From contig NZ_CP142884.1 of assembly GCF_040760075.1 (NCBI RefSeq), forward strand, positions 2,790,001 through 2,854,000: a stretch of 64,000 nucleotides of DNA. The letters run 5' to 3'. The translations under genes and the position numbers were made by a program. This document shows, in pieces, positions 54,359-63,583 of this stretch (position 1 is its first letter; every line of letters begins with the position of its first letter). Under the pieces are notes generated by a model, which searched no databases, had not been told where the DNA came from, and saw only the letters and a list, made by a program, of their open reading frames with translations. The stretch comes from Sphingobacterium sp. R2 (GTDB lineage: Bacteria; Bacteroidota; Bacteroidia; Sphingobacteriales; Sphingobacteriaceae).

Positions 54359-55558
54359 TTACCTGGGTTCATAATGATAAACAATCTGATAAGACTGATT
54401 TTTAAGCTCCTCAGACAGTTGACCTATATCGAGTGTTTGCGCTTGTGGTGTAGGCTCACAGACCGAATAATATTTTCCATTGTACAAAATAGCGTCACCA
54501 ATAGGGTGTTCAAATTGAACGGCCATAGTCACATGAGTGGGATAGAGCAGGGTAATCATGGGTAGATTGTAGATTTCCTTCACCAGATAAAAAAATAAGG
54601 CTACACGATCATCACAATCACTGTATTTATTTAATAGGGTTTGTTCTGCCGAAAGGCGTTTTTCAGCGCCAAAATTTTCCTCATCATTCTCATACAAAAA
54701 GGCATACCGGGTAAACCGCATTAAATAATCCACTCCTTGCTGTTGGCTCTTTCCACTTAGATTATCCTTAAGCGCTGGAATAAGTGATTGATAGGTTTCT
54801 TTGCTTAACGGAATATTGAAATAAGTTTCAAAATCCACACCAGGATAGTTTTTAAAAAGATCATTGATATCGTCATTCAACTTGATGTTAAAATGGTAGG
54901 CTTTATGGCCATAATTGAACTCGATCTGTTTTTCCTTATAGTTTGCCGGCACGAAATCAGGCAATTTTGTGATCTTATAACTGAAATCTTCGATAGCTTC
55001 CGGAATCTTTATGTTGACTGGAATGTAGTTGTCAGCTCGTTGAAACAATTTTCCGTAGTCATGGAAATTTAGACAGGTATATTTCTTGCCGTCAATTTCA
55101 AAAAATGGAATATCAGAAATATCTTCTTTGTTCTGAATAAAAAATATGATTTGGTTATTACCAACAGCCAAGCGGGCGTCATATCCAGATTTACACATTA
55201 AAAACCATTTGTACAACGTGTAGCGTGTATAATTTTCAGCTTTCGGAGCAATCTGTTGTGCTGTACGGCGAATCAATTGATAGTATACCCAATCATTCAA
55301 ATGGTGCTCGTCTTTGTATTCAAGCAAACTGTTTACAAGTTGTATATAATCTGTCTGATCCGCTGTTTGATAGAATTTTTGTACATGCGCTATCGTCAAG
55401 CTGTCTTTGAATGGAATGTTAAAGGAAGTCGGAACATCAATGGATACCTTTCCGTCATAAAAATCGAAATCATGATGTTGCGCCCACAGCTGTTGTGAAG
55501 CGCAGGTCAACCATACGATGATGGTGAATAACATCCAATATATTTTTCTTGATCTCAA
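54359..55558 (-). CDS. transglutaminase-like exported protein
   Basis: 399 residues with a signal peptide (ASQQLWAQ). The C-terminal 120 residues show a transglutaminase/papain-like core: KYSDCDDRVALFFYLVKEI with a Cys, PTHVTMAVQF with a His, and YYSVCEPTPQ with the acidic residue position. The N-terminal part is helical and unassigned. Such exported proteins are common in Bacteroidota; substrate unknown. No operon partner. Confidence 0.7.
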   Translation of the reverse strand: MRSRKIYWMLFTIIVWLTCASQQLWAQHHDFDFYDGKVSIDVPTSFNIPFKDSLTIAHVQKFYQTADQTDYIQLVNSLLEYKDEHHLNDWVYYQLIRRTAQQIAPKAENYTRYTLYKWFLMCKSGYDARLAVGNNQIIFFIQNKEDISDIPFFEIDGKKYTCLNFHDYGKLFQRADNYIPVNIKIPEAIEDFSYKITKLPDFVPANYKEKQIEFNYGHKAYHFNIKLNDDINDLFKNYPGVDFETYFNIPLSKETYQSLIPALKDNLSGKSQQQGVDYLMRFTRYAFLYENDEENFGAEKRLSAEQTLLNKYSDCDDRVALFFYLVKEIYNLPMITLLYPTHVTMAVQFEHPIGDAILYNGKYYSVCEPTPQAQTLDIGQLSEELKNQSYQIVYHYEPR

Positions 55559-55938
55559 TTCTTAACAATTTGATAACATTAGTGTAATATAAATTTAACA
55601 AATTGTAATTGCTTTTCGAAAAAATTGTAGAAAATATTTTTAGCCTACCGCAAATTGATAGTAAATGTAAACTTATTTCAGTGTAAGACATAATCGTTTG
55701 CCAGTGCATGTTAGGGAGACTTTGTTCGCTAGTTTTTCGGGACTGATTCGTACCATCTTCGGAGTTCCCCCACTGCCTGCCCACTGATTCTCCACCTCGG
55801 GCCCACATAAATAGTGGGGAAAGAGTGGGGGATCAGTGGAGCGAGAGTGGACGCACGGCGAACAAAGGGCGAACGAAGAGCGAAGGAAGGGCGAAGAAGC
55901 TATAGTTTAAAGACTCAGCTTTTCGATAAATTACGCGA
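55559..55938. other. gene-free region with a repeat-rich, GC-rich palindromic element
   Basis: 380 bases. Bases 55721-55899 are markedly richer in G and C than the AT-rich flanks and hold nested inverted repeats and short direct repeats, listed separately. An open frame on the minus strand across it is a by-product of the repeats. Confidence 0.5.
55721..55899. repeat. nested inverted repeats with a GGGCGAAnGAA tandem tail
   Basis: Outer arms TTTGTTCGC (55721-55729) and GCGAACAAA (55858-55866), middle arms CCACTGAT (55781-55788) and ATCAGTGG (55832-55839), inner arms CCCAC (55802-55806) and GTGGG (55814-55818). The right end runs into about four degenerate 11-bp units of the GGGCGAACGAA type up to 55899. 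This looks like a palindromic extragenic repeat or MITE-like element. Confidence 0.55.
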
Positions 55939-56634
55939 TTAGTAGGTAACTTTAGGTTTATTATTTTCACAAATTACACCCTTAGCTGGTTTGTCATTTG
56001 TCGTACTGCAATTTAAGCTTTTATCCAGCGTTCTTTTGGCATTGTCCAAATGGTTATATTGTTCTGCCATATTCCCAAACTCAGCAAAGTTCTCTTTGTC
56101 GGTATACAATATGGAAATAAACTCGCAGTCTTTACGAAAGGGGGCAATGTGCCATTTACTGGGGTCGTTGCAGGGAATGTCATCAAAAAAGGTCTGTAGC
56201 TTGGGGAGCAGATCTGCCAGTCGTTGGTTGATCTCTGATAGTTCCAAATCTCTAGCTGAGGCGACTTTCAGTTTGCCGGCGATGCACCGTATTCCAAAAT
56301 GAGGAGGAAGATAGTTGGGCGAAACACTGGTGTCGTAAACAATAGGTCCTTTATATACTTTCTGTGCCCTTTCTCTGAGCGCTGCAGCTTCGGTAATTAA
56401 CTTATTATAGGCTTGTTCAAAGCTCGGGTGTACGGGTACATATGTGTAATAAAGCGTGTCAACTCGGCATTCCTTTAAATCACTGCAGGAAATATTTTCG
56501 GTTAGTTTAACCGCTTGTTGGATTTTATCTGCTGCTAGACTTGTGAGTTCGTCGTAGCTGTCTTCTTTTTTACAGCCTACAAAGAGAAGTGTACTACATA
56601 AAAAAGCGTAGAATAGGTGTTTTAAATGCTTCAT
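55939..56634 (-). CDS. Cys-containing lipoprotein of unknown function
   Basis: 231 residues from the ATG at 56634, which gives a lipoprotein signal (FCSTLLFVGC-type, Cys21 followed by KKED); the longer frame starts 13 residues earlier. The mature protein is mainly helical with six further Cys (ENISCSDLKEC, IRCIAGK, DIPCNDPSKW, RKDCEF, LNCSTT, VICENN), likely disulfides. I recognise no family. It is divergent from dnaX. Confidence 0.6.
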   Translation of the reverse strand: MKHLKHLFYAFLCSTLLFVGCKKEDSYDELTSLAADKIQQAVKLTENISCSDLKECRVDTLYYTYVPVHPSFEQAYNKLITEAAALRERAQKVYKGPIVYDTSVSPNYLPPHFGIRCIAGKLKVASARDLELSEINQRLADLLPKLQTFFDDIPCNDPSKWHIAPFRKDCEFISILYTDKENFAEFGNMAEQYNHLDNAKRTLDKSLNCSTTNDKPAKGVICENNKPKVTY

Positions 56635-56736
56635 AAATTGGTTTTTTTTAAACTTAACGAAAGCCTCAATCAATCTGCTACAGTCTCAAAGGAATGTGAC
56701 GTGGAAAAATAGTATTAAAATTCGTATCTTCGTGCA

Positions 56737-58587
56737 ATGGATAATTTTATTGTTTCTGCACGTAAATACCGCCCGATTACCTTTGATTCGGTTGTAGGTC
56801 AGCAACACATTACGGGTACCTTAAAGAATGCGATACACAACAACCAGTTGGCGCAGGCATTTTTGTTTTGTGGTCCTCGTGGTGTGGGTAAAACTACCTG
56901 TGCACGCATTTTAGCTAAAACAATAAATTGTGAAAATATCTTAGAGGGTACTGAGCCATGTGGCGAATGCGACAGCTGTAAATCTTTCCAAAACGGTAAT
57001 TCATTTAGTATTCATGAACTGGATGCAGCATCGAATAACTCGGTCGATGATATCCGTAATCTTATTGAGCAAGTGCGGATACCTCCACAGGCAGGAAAAT
57101 ATAAAATCTATATCATAGATGAGGTCCATATGTTGTCTCAGGCGGCTTTCAATGCATTTTTGAAGACCCTCGAGGAACCGCCTTCTTATGCAATATTTAT
57201 TCTGGCAACGACAGAGAAACATAAGATTTTACCGACGATACTTTCGCGTTGTCAGATTTTCGATTTTAACCGAATCAAAGTGGAAGATATGGCTAAACAT
57301 TTGGCTAGTATCGCAGATCGGGAAAGTATCGCTTATGATCAGGATGGATTGCATATCATTGCACAAAAGGCAGACGGTGGGCTTCGAGATGCGCTGTCGA
57401 TGTTTGATCAGATCGTCAGCTTCTCCAATAAAAATGTCACCTACCAAGCTGTCATTGATAATCTAAATATTTTAGATTACGACTATTATTTCAAGTTAAC
57501 AGATGCTATTTTAACCGAAGACGCAGCACAATCCTTACTGCTTTTCAATGAAATTTTGAACCACGGATTTGATGGCAGTCATTTCGTTGCAGGTCTGTCA
57601 TCGCATTTCAGAAACTTGCTCGTTGCCAAAGAACCGTCAACTTTAAAATTGCTAGAAGTTAGTGACAGTATTCGTCAAAAATATATGCAGCAAGCTCAAA
57701 AGGCTTCTCCGGGATTTTTGTTATCAGCATTGAATATTTCCAATCAATGTGAAATTAACTATAAGACGAGTAAAAATCAACGTTTACAGGTCGAACTTTC
57801 ACTTCTCAAGACCTGCCATATAGCTCATGCGATCAAATTGAGCCAGCTTGGATCCGTCCAGATGTCTTCGGCCAGCGAGGAAGTAAAAAAAAAACTTCCT
57901 GAGCCAATAGCAGCACAGCCAAAACAAGGGGCTTCGGCTGTCGTTACACCAACGATAATTTCATCAAGCAATGTTCCTGTTATTGAAAAACAGGTTGCGC
58001 CGCCACCTCCACAAGCTACCCCTGTAAATTATCAGGCTTCGGACGCAAAGGCCGAACCGAAAAAGGATCCTGTTTCTAATGTCCCTCCCAAAGTGAAAAA
58101 AGGAGGGTGGGGGGCTTCCGCTTCGGCAATCATTCCATCTTTGCCGAATTTGAATACCATATACGATAATAATACGGTTGCCAAAGAAGGGGATGAGCCA
58201 GAATTGATACGTGGTAGTGAACAACGCGATGTTTCATACGGTCAATTTATTGCGGTTTGGAACAGTTATGCTGAACAGCTTAAAGCAGAAAACAAGATCA
58301 ACATGTACACCATGATGACGGCCATGCAACCCCGACTTAATGGTGTATTGATCGAAATTGATGTCGAAAATGGCGTTCAGATGGATGTGTTGCAAAGTGC
58401 AAAGGTCGATGTGCTGAATTATCTGCGTGTGAAGCTCCAGAATTTTTCGTTGGATCTAAAGGGGGTGATGATGGAGCATACTATTTCGCGCAAACCCTAT
58501 ACCTCACAAGAGAAGTATCAAGCCATGGTCAATAAAAACCCACTATTAGATACGTTGCGGAAGGAGTTTAACTTGGGTCTAAGCTAA
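56737..58587 (+). CDS. dnaX: DNA polymerase III subunit gamma/tau
   Basis: 616 residues. Walker A is CGPRGVGKTTCAR (Lys52), zinc module Cys residues follow in NCENILEGTEPCGECDSC, Walker B IIDEVHM and sensor 1 ILATTEKH. Domain III ends near residue 370; the C-terminal 230 residues are Lys/Pro/Ala-rich then a tau-specific domain. It is the clamp-loader motor that also ties polymerases together. Bases 57885-57894 are ten consecutive A at codons 383-386; a shift in either direction reaches a stop within seven codons and would yield a gamma-like protein of about 390 residues. TATCTTCG five bases before the ATG resembles a -7 box. Confidence 0.97.
   Translation: MDNFIVSARKYRPITFDSVVGQQHITGTLKNAIHNNQLAQAFLFCGPRGVGKTTCARILAKTINCENILEGTEPCGECDSCKSFQNGNSFSIHELDAASNNSVDDIRNLIEQVRIPPQAGKYKIYIIDEVHMLSQAAFNAFLKTLEEPPSYAIFILATTEKHKILPTILSRCQIFDFNRIKVEDMAKHLASIADRESIAYDQDGLHIIAQKADGGLRDALSMFDQIVSFSNKNVTYQAVIDNLNILDYDYYFKLTDAILTEDAAQSLLLFNEILNHGFDGSHFVAGLSSHFRNLLVAKEPSTLKLLEVSDSIRQKYMQQAQKASPGFLLSALNISNQCEINYKTSKNQRLQVELSLLKTCHIAHAIKLSQLGSVQMSSASEEVKKKLPEPIAAQPKQGASAVVTPTIISSSNVPVIEKQVAPPPPQATPVNYQASDAKAEPKKDPVSNVPPKVKKGGWGASASAIIPSLPNLNTIYDNNTVAKEGDEPELIRGSEQRDVSYGQFIAVWNSYAEQLKAENKINMYTMMTAMQPRLNGVLIEIDVENGVQMDVLQSAKVDVLNYLRVKLQNFSLDLKGVMMEHTISRKPYTSQEKYQAMVNKNPLLDTLRKEFNLGLS
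57885..57894 (+). promoter_or_regulatory. A10 slippage site in dnaX
   Basis: Ten A spanning the last base of codon 383 and codons 384-386. Adding one A gives Thr-Ser-stop (TGA); losing one gives five residues beyond Lys and then TAG. Position and outcome mirror the slippage sites that generate gamma in other bacteria. Confidence 0.6.
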
Positions 58588-58664
58588 TTCGGAGACCTTC
58601 ATTGTTGTTTATTTTTGTACATTTGCAATCTCTTCTATGAAGAGCAGAATATTTAGTTTTTATT

Positions 58665-59453
58665 ATGCAAGGAAATTTTCAGAGACGTGATCGCGACCAC
58701 GGCGAAAGACGTGAAGTAAACCAGATGGTATTCGGTATCCGTGCTGTTATGGAAGCAATCGATAGCGGTAAAGAGATCGAGTCATTGTTTATACAACGTG
58801 GTTTGAGTGGTAGTTTGATTCTAGAATTAAAAGCTTTGTTAAAAGAGCATAATATCGCTTTTCAACAAGTGCCGATCGAGAAGTTAAATCGGATAACGCG
58901 TAAAAACCACCAAGGTGTGATCGCTGTCATTTCACCAATCACCTATCATGATATTGAAGATCTTCTACCGCAGATTTATGAAGAGGGTGAAACACCTTTA
59001 CTTTTGATGTTGGATGGAGTAACAGACGTTCGTAATTTAGGTGCTATCGCACGGACAGCTGAATGTTCCGGTGTTCATGCGATCATTGTTCCCAAAAAAG
59101 GGTCTGCTGAAGTTAATCCTGACGCGATTAAAACATCTGCGGGCGCACTATATAAAATCCCTGTTTGCCGCCACGATAGCCTTTCAAAAGTAGGTAAATT
59201 TTTGATTGATTCGGGGGTACAGTTAGTCGCTAGTACAGAGAAGACAACGACGAGTATATACGATGTCGATTATACGGCGCCAACCTGTGTGATTATGGGG
59301 GCGGAGGATATCGGCGTATCCAATGACTTAATCCGAATTGCGGACAATCTCGCCAAGATTCCAATGTATGGTGAAATCAGTTCATTAAATGTATCAGTTT
59401 CTGCTGCTGTTGTGATCTACGAAGCAATTCGCCAACGGATTGTTAAAAAGTAG
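58665..59453 (+). CDS. rlmB: 23S rRNA (guanosine-2251-2'-O)-methyltransferase RlmB
   Basis: 262 residues. N-terminal substrate-binding domain (MVFGIRAVMEAIDSGKEIESLFIQRG, RKNHQGVIAVISP) and a SPOUT methyltransferase domain with DGVTDVRNLGAIARTAECSGV, IMGAEDIGVSNDLIRIAD and IPMYGEISSLNVSVSAAVVIYE. It is TrmH-like; the conserved motifs fit RlmB, acting on G2251 of 23S rRNA. Follows dnaX by 77 bp. Confidence 0.93.
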   Translation: MQGNFQRRDRDHGERREVNQMVFGIRAVMEAIDSGKEIESLFIQRGLSGSLILELKALLKEHNIAFQQVPIEKLNRITRKNHQGVIAVISPITYHDIEDLLPQIYEEGETPLLLMLDGVTDVRNLGAIARTAECSGVHAIIVPKKGSAEVNPDAIKTSAGALYKIPVCRHDSLSKVGKFLIDSGVQLVASTEKTTTSIYDVDYTAPTCVIMGAEDIGVSNDLIRIADNLAKIPMYGEISSLNVSVSAAVVIYEAIRQRIVKK

Positions 59454-59473
59454 CACCATACTTTATTGATAAT

Positions 59474-59508
59474 AAAAAATCCTTTGTATTTTAACAAAGG
59501 ATTTTTTT
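59474..59508. terminator. bidirectional terminator between rlmB and the acyl-CoA ligase gene
   Basis: A-run and ATCCTTTGT on the left pair with ACAAAGGAT and a T-run on the right, loop of 6. Confidence 0.85.
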
Positions 59509-59513
59509 GTAAG

Positions 59514-61277
59514 CTAGATTTGATAAATTTGCTCGATCTCTCGTTCGTATTTTTGTAGGATAACTTTTCTTTTCATCTTTAAAGTAGGGGTCAATTCACC
59601 GGTCTCAATCGTCATTTCATTGGGGATAATGGCGAATTTTTTGATCTGTTCCCAGTTTCCAAAATTTTTATTGATACGGTTTAGTTCCGACTCGATTTTC
59701 TGCTTCAGTTCCGGGCTATTTAGAAAATCCCGTCTAGAAAGATTTGACAGGGTCGGAAATGCTGTTTTCGACCATTCCAATAGATTTGCATAGTTGGAAA
59801 AAATCAAAGCTGCGGGGAACTTACGGCCTTCTCCAAGTACCATTGCCTGTTCGATAAATGGAGATTCTACCAGCCTAGATTCAATCTGCTGAGGAACAAT
59901 ATATTTTCCTCCCGATGTCTTGAACATCTCTTTCTTTCGATCTATGATTTTAAGGAATTTGCCATCTACCCATTCGCCAATGTCTCCTGTGTATAACCAA
60001 CCATCTTTAATTGCTTCTGCTGTTGCCTCTGGATTTTTATAATAACCGATCATATTATTGTCTCCTTTCGTCAATATTTCTCCATCGGGCGCAAGCTTAA
60101 TTTCGATATGAATTAATGGCAAGCCAACTGTCCCAATTTTCATACCCCTTCTATAACAGTTTACGGCGATACATGGTCCAGCTTCAGTAAGACCATAACC
60201 TTCGTAAATCGGAATTCCTGCAGCCATATATAGACGAATTAGCCTTTGCTGTAGTGCAGCGCTTCCAGAAGCAATTCCCTTGATATCACCACCGAAAGCC
60301 TTACGCCATTTCGAAAAAACTAATTTACGGGCAATTTTCAATTGAAGATCATACCACCATGATCGCCCCTCGAGTGTGTATTTTTCGCCGAGGTTTATGG
60401 ACCAGAAGAATAGTTTTCGCTTAATCCCTGTTAGCTGTTCTCCCGTTGCCATTATCTTTTCATAAACTTTCTCCAAAACGCGAGGAACAGCAGAGAAAAT
60501 ATGTGGCTTTACAGATTTAAAGTCTTCGCCTATTGTATCCATAGATTGAGCAAAGAAGATGGTCAAGCCTTTGTACATATACACGTATTGGAACACGCGC
60601 TCATAGGCATGGCAGACTGGAAGAAAGGAAAGCGCCCGGTCACCGCGTTGAACAGGAAAGGAATATTCGCTACTGCATGTATCTGCTAATAAATTTTTAT
60701 GAGACAGCATAACACCTTTTGGGTTTCCTGTTGTGCCTGAGGTGTAAATGATGGAGGCCAGAGCATCGGGTTTGATACCATCACGAAGCTGGTTGAGCGT
60801 TTCATCTGTAATCATCTCCCCGCTTGCAACGAAATCCTTCCAATGGTTGAGATCATCTTCTTTTTCGAAGCTATAGATCGCACTTAATTGAGGACAATCG
60901 TCTTTTATCGTTAATATCTTTGTATAGAGTTCTTTTGAACTGACAATGCAGTTTTTAATTTCGGCATGATTGAAAATGTAGGTATAATCTAACGTCGAAA
61001 TATTGGGGTAAATCGCGACAACAACAGCGCCAATTTGTTGGATAGCAAAGTCAAGTATATTCCATTCGACACGGTTTTCACTAATTAAAGCCACTTTCTC
61101 TCCCGCTTGTACACCGAGTGCGATCAGACCTTTTGACGTCTTGTTAACTTGCTCAATAAATTCAGCATTGCTCAGTGTTACCCATTTGTTATCTTTTTTA
61201 AATGAAAACATCGGAAAGTCTGGTGCAATATCATATTGTAGATAAGCTAAATCAAATAATCTCGTTGCTGTTGGCAT
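59514..61277 (-). CDS. long-chain fatty-acid-CoA ligase (AMP-forming)
   Basis: 587 residues. The AMP-binding P-loop is IIYTSGTTGNPKGVMLSHKN, followed by YEGYGLTEAGPCIAVN and YTGDIGEWVDGKFLKIIDRKKEMFKTSGGKYIVPQ, the hallmarks of the acyl-CoA synthetase family. It activates fatty acids with ATP and CoA for degradation or lipid synthesis. The motifs and length fit the FAA1/FadD15 long-chain group rather than acetyl-CoA synthetase. Single gene between terminators. Confidence 0.93.
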   Translation of the reverse strand: MPTATRLFDLAYLQYDIAPDFPMFSFKKDNKWVTLSNAEFIEQVNKTSKGLIALGVQAGEKVALISENRVEWNILDFAIQQIGAVVVAIYPNISTLDYTYIFNHAEIKNCIVSSKELYTKILTIKDDCPQLSAIYSFEKEDDLNHWKDFVASGEMITDETLNQLRDGIKPDALASIIYTSGTTGNPKGVMLSHKNLLADTCSSEYSFPVQRGDRALSFLPVCHAYERVFQYVYMYKGLTIFFAQSMDTIGEDFKSVKPHIFSAVPRVLEKVYEKIMATGEQLTGIKRKLFFWSINLGEKYTLEGRSWWYDLQLKIARKLVFSKWRKAFGGDIKGIASGSAALQQRLIRLYMAAGIPIYEGYGLTEAGPCIAVNCYRRGMKIGTVGLPLIHIEIKLAPDGEILTKGDNNMIGYYKNPEATAEAIKDGWLYTGDIGEWVDGKFLKIIDRKKEMFKTSGGKYIVPQQIESRLVESPFIEQAMVLGEGRKFPAALIFSNYANLLEWSKTAFPTLSNLSRRDFLNSPELKQKIESELNRINKNFGNWEQIKKFAIIPNEMTIETGELTPTLKMKRKVILQKYEREIEQIYQI

Positions 61278-61380
61278 AGTGAAAATCCAGTTCTTATAAT
61301 ACAGCTAATTTACGTTTTTTTATAGACACATCCGTATTCAATACGTGGATTAATGGGTATGTTAGCGGAGAAGGTGGTAT

Positions 61381-61429
61381 AAAAAAAAGACTCTGGTATA
61401 TCAAGCTATGTGCTTTTATACCAGAGTCT
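61381..61429 (-). terminator. terminator of the RNA helicase gene
   Basis: Perfect 13-bp stem (61388-61400 with 61417-61429) preceded on the plus strand by eight A, which reads as a T-run after the hairpin on the minus strand. Confidence 0.85.
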
Positions 61430-61457
61430 CTAAACTCTTATTTTAAATACTGTTTAC

Positions 61458-63320
61458 TTAGTATTTACTTTTTGATTCTTTGCGTTTTCCAGAGAAATCA
61501 CGGAAGCCTCCGCCATTGTTGCCGCTACGCTCACGCCTCTCGCCACTGAATCCTCCTTCACGTCTTCCGCTGCGCTCGCCGCCACCATAACCACCTTCTC
61601 GTCTTCCACCGCGATCACCGCCACGATATCCACCTTCACGTCTTCCACCGCGATCACCGCCACGGCTTCTTCCGCCACGGCCTTCACTTTTTCCTTCACC
61701 AGATACTTCAATACGTACTTGACGACCGTTGTAATCTACGTTCTGGAATCCTTGGAATACTTTCTCGACCTCAGCATCTTGAACTTCAAAGAATGTAAAT
61801 ACACCCTTCAAATCAATTTTACCAATAGATTTTCCTGAAATGTTCGCATTGTTACAGATAAAGCCCAACATGTCTCCACGAGAGAATTCATCTACTGAGC
61901 CTAAGTTCATGAATAAACGTGTGTAACCTTTTGAACCTTCACGAGAGCGACCATCACGTCTATCACCGCGGTCTTCACGAGAACCGTCGCGCGCTTCGAT
62001 ATTTAAATCTGGGGCGTTTTTGTAATAATCCAAGAAACGGTTGAACTCAAGAGAAGCAAATCTTTTGATGATATCTTCTTTGGAAAGAGATTCCAAATTT
62101 TCCATAATTGCTGGCAAGAATGGGCTGATTTGTTCATCGTTCACTTCAACATTTTCAATCTTTTTAACGATCGAAAATAATTGTTTTTCGCAAACTTCAG
62201 CACCTTGAGGGACTTGCTTTTTCTCAAAAGGCTTACCAATGATCTTTTCAAGATGACGGATTTTGCTTAGTTCTTTTACGTTTACCAAAGAAAGTGAAAT
62301 ACCAGTTTTACCTGCACGGGCTGTACGGCCTGAACGGTGTGTATAGTTTTCTGTTTCATCAGGTAAAGAGAAGTTGATAACGTGAGTTACATCACTTACA
62401 TCAATACCACGAGCAGCTACGTCTGTTGCGATCAACAATTGTAAACTACGGTCACGGTAACGTTTCATTACTTTATCACGTTGTTGTTGGGATAAATCAC
62501 CATGCAATGAATCTGCATTGTATCCATCTTTGATCAACGCTTCAGCAATATCTTGCGTCTCGATTTTTGTACGACAAAATACGATACCAAAGATATCAGG
62601 ATTTGAGTCTACAATACGTTTGAACGCCGCATATTTATCTTTTGCTTTGATCAAATAGTAATGGTGTTCAATGTTGGCATTACCTGTATTTTTTGTACCT
62701 ACAGTAAGCTCAACAGGGTCGGTCATATAATTCTTTGCGATACGACGCACTTCAGAAGGCATCGTTGCCGAAAATAACCAAGTTTTTTTCTCGTCAGGAG
62801 TTTCTGACAAAATGTTGTTGATGTCTTCTTTGAAGCCCATATTGAGCATCTCATCCGCTTCATCCAATACAACATATTTTACATTTGAGAAATCAATCGC
62901 ATTTCTGCCAATGATATCCAACATACGACCTGGGGTCGCTACTACAATTTGCACTCCACGTCTAATTTGACGCAGCTGGTCTGAGATATTTGCACCTCCA
63001 TATACAGCAACAACATGTACGTTGTTAACGTATTTAGCAAATTTTTCTAAATCTTTTGAGATTTGTAAACATAATTCCCGAGTAGGGCAAAGGATTAATG
63101 CCTGAGGGTGTTTTTGAGAAAAGTCTAATTGCTCTAATAATGGAAGACCAAATGCCGCGGTCTTTCCTGTGCCAGTTTGGGCTAATCCGACAAAATCGTC
63201 GTTACCAGTCAATAAAACAGGAATGGCTTTTTCCTGAATTTCAGAAGGTTTTTCGAAACCTAATTCTGAGATGGCATTAACAACTTCCTCACGGATTCCC
63301 AGTTCTAAAAATGGGTTCAT
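61458..63320 (-). CDS. DEAD-box RNA helicase with DbpA-type domain and RGG tail
   Basis: 620 residues. Motifs in order: Q motif, AQTGTGKTAAFGLPLL, PTRELCLQI, TPGRMLDII, DEADEMLNMGF, FSATMP, then the second RecA domain with ATDVAARGID and HRSGRTARAG. After about residue 480 comes a DbpA-like RNA-binding domain (YTRLFMNLGSVDEFSRGDMLGFI, GVFTFFEVQDAEVEKV) and a Gly/Arg-rich tail of repeated GGDRGGRREGGY units. It resembles DeaD/CsdA, which unwinds rRNA during ribosome assembly and in the cold. A near-perfect promoter lies 41 bp upstream. Confidence 0.95.
   Translation of the reverse strand: MNPFLELGIREEVVNAISELGFEKPSEIQEKAIPVLLTGNDDFVGLAQTGTGKTAAFGLPLLEQLDFSQKHPQALILCPTRELCLQISKDLEKFAKYVNNVHVVAVYGGANISDQLRQIRRGVQIVVATPGRMLDIIGRNAIDFSNVKYVVLDEADEMLNMGFKEDINNILSETPDEKKTWLFSATMPSEVRRIAKNYMTDPVELTVGTKNTGNANIEHHYYLIKAKDKYAAFKRIVDSNPDIFGIVFCRTKIETQDIAEALIKDGYNADSLHGDLSQQQRDKVMKRYRDRSLQLLIATDVAARGIDVSDVTHVINFSLPDETENYTHRSGRTARAGKTGISLSLVNVKELSKIRHLEKIIGKPFEKKQVPQGAEVCEKQLFSIVKKIENVEVNDEQISPFLPAIMENLESLSKEDIIKRFASLEFNRFLDYYKNAPDLNIEARDGSREDRGDRRDGRSREGSKGYTRLFMNLGSVDEFSRGDMLGFICNNANISGKSIGKIDLKGVFTFFEVQDAEVEKVFQGFQNVDYNGRQVRIEVSGEGKSEGRGGRSRGGDRGGRREGGYRGGDRGGRREGGYGGGERSGRREGGFSGERRERSGNNGGGFRDFSGKRKESKSKY
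61550..61690 (-). repeat. in-frame repeats encoding the RGG tail
   Basis: Tandem repeats, about 36-39 bp each, encode GGDRGGRREGGY and its variants. Such tracts can vary in copy number between strains. Confidence 0.6.
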
Positions 63321-63360
63321 GAAATATTATATACAATAGGCACTATTGCCTAAGGCGTTG

Positions 63361-63391
63361 CAAAGATAAGAATAATATTGGAATAAACAAA
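63361..63391 (-). promoter_or_regulatory. promoter of the DEAD-box helicase gene
   Basis: On the minus strand, TTTG (63388-63391), a 19-nt spacer and TATCTTTG (63361-63368) match the Bacteroidota -33/-7 consensus exactly. The leader before the ATG would be about 34 nt. Confidence 0.8.
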
Positions 63392-63567
63392 TAATTTAAA
63401 TAATTGATTTTTAAGGGAATCTGATTCTTTTATACCAGGTGATAATAAATTGAGCGCTGTTATATAGATTTAGCTCACTTTGAAAAGTATTATTTCGAAT
63501 GTGAAACTATTTTATATACCTACAGTTTCTTTATTCATTTATTAATAGAAACTTAATATTTCAACCT

Positions 63568-63575
63568 TAATTTTG
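63568..63575 (+). promoter_or_regulatory. -7 box upstream of the terminal sigma-factor gene
   Basis: TAATTTTG matches TAnnTTTG and ends 8 bases before the ATG at 63584; a well-spaced TTTG is not seen. Confidence 0.4.
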
Positions 63576-63583
63576 GTATTAGC

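Noticed and set aside
55470..55808. 112-residue minus-strand open frame upstream of the transglutaminase-like gene
   Set aside because: It runs through the GC-rich repeat element and overlaps the transglutaminase-like start; composition follows the repeats.
61550..61690. Repeats that could suggest a CRISPR array
   Set aside because: They are in-frame coding repeats of an RGG tail without unique spacers of constant length.
61454..61711. Val/Ala/Glu-rich frame in the helicase 3' end
   Set aside because: It is the alternate frame of the RGG-encoding repeats.
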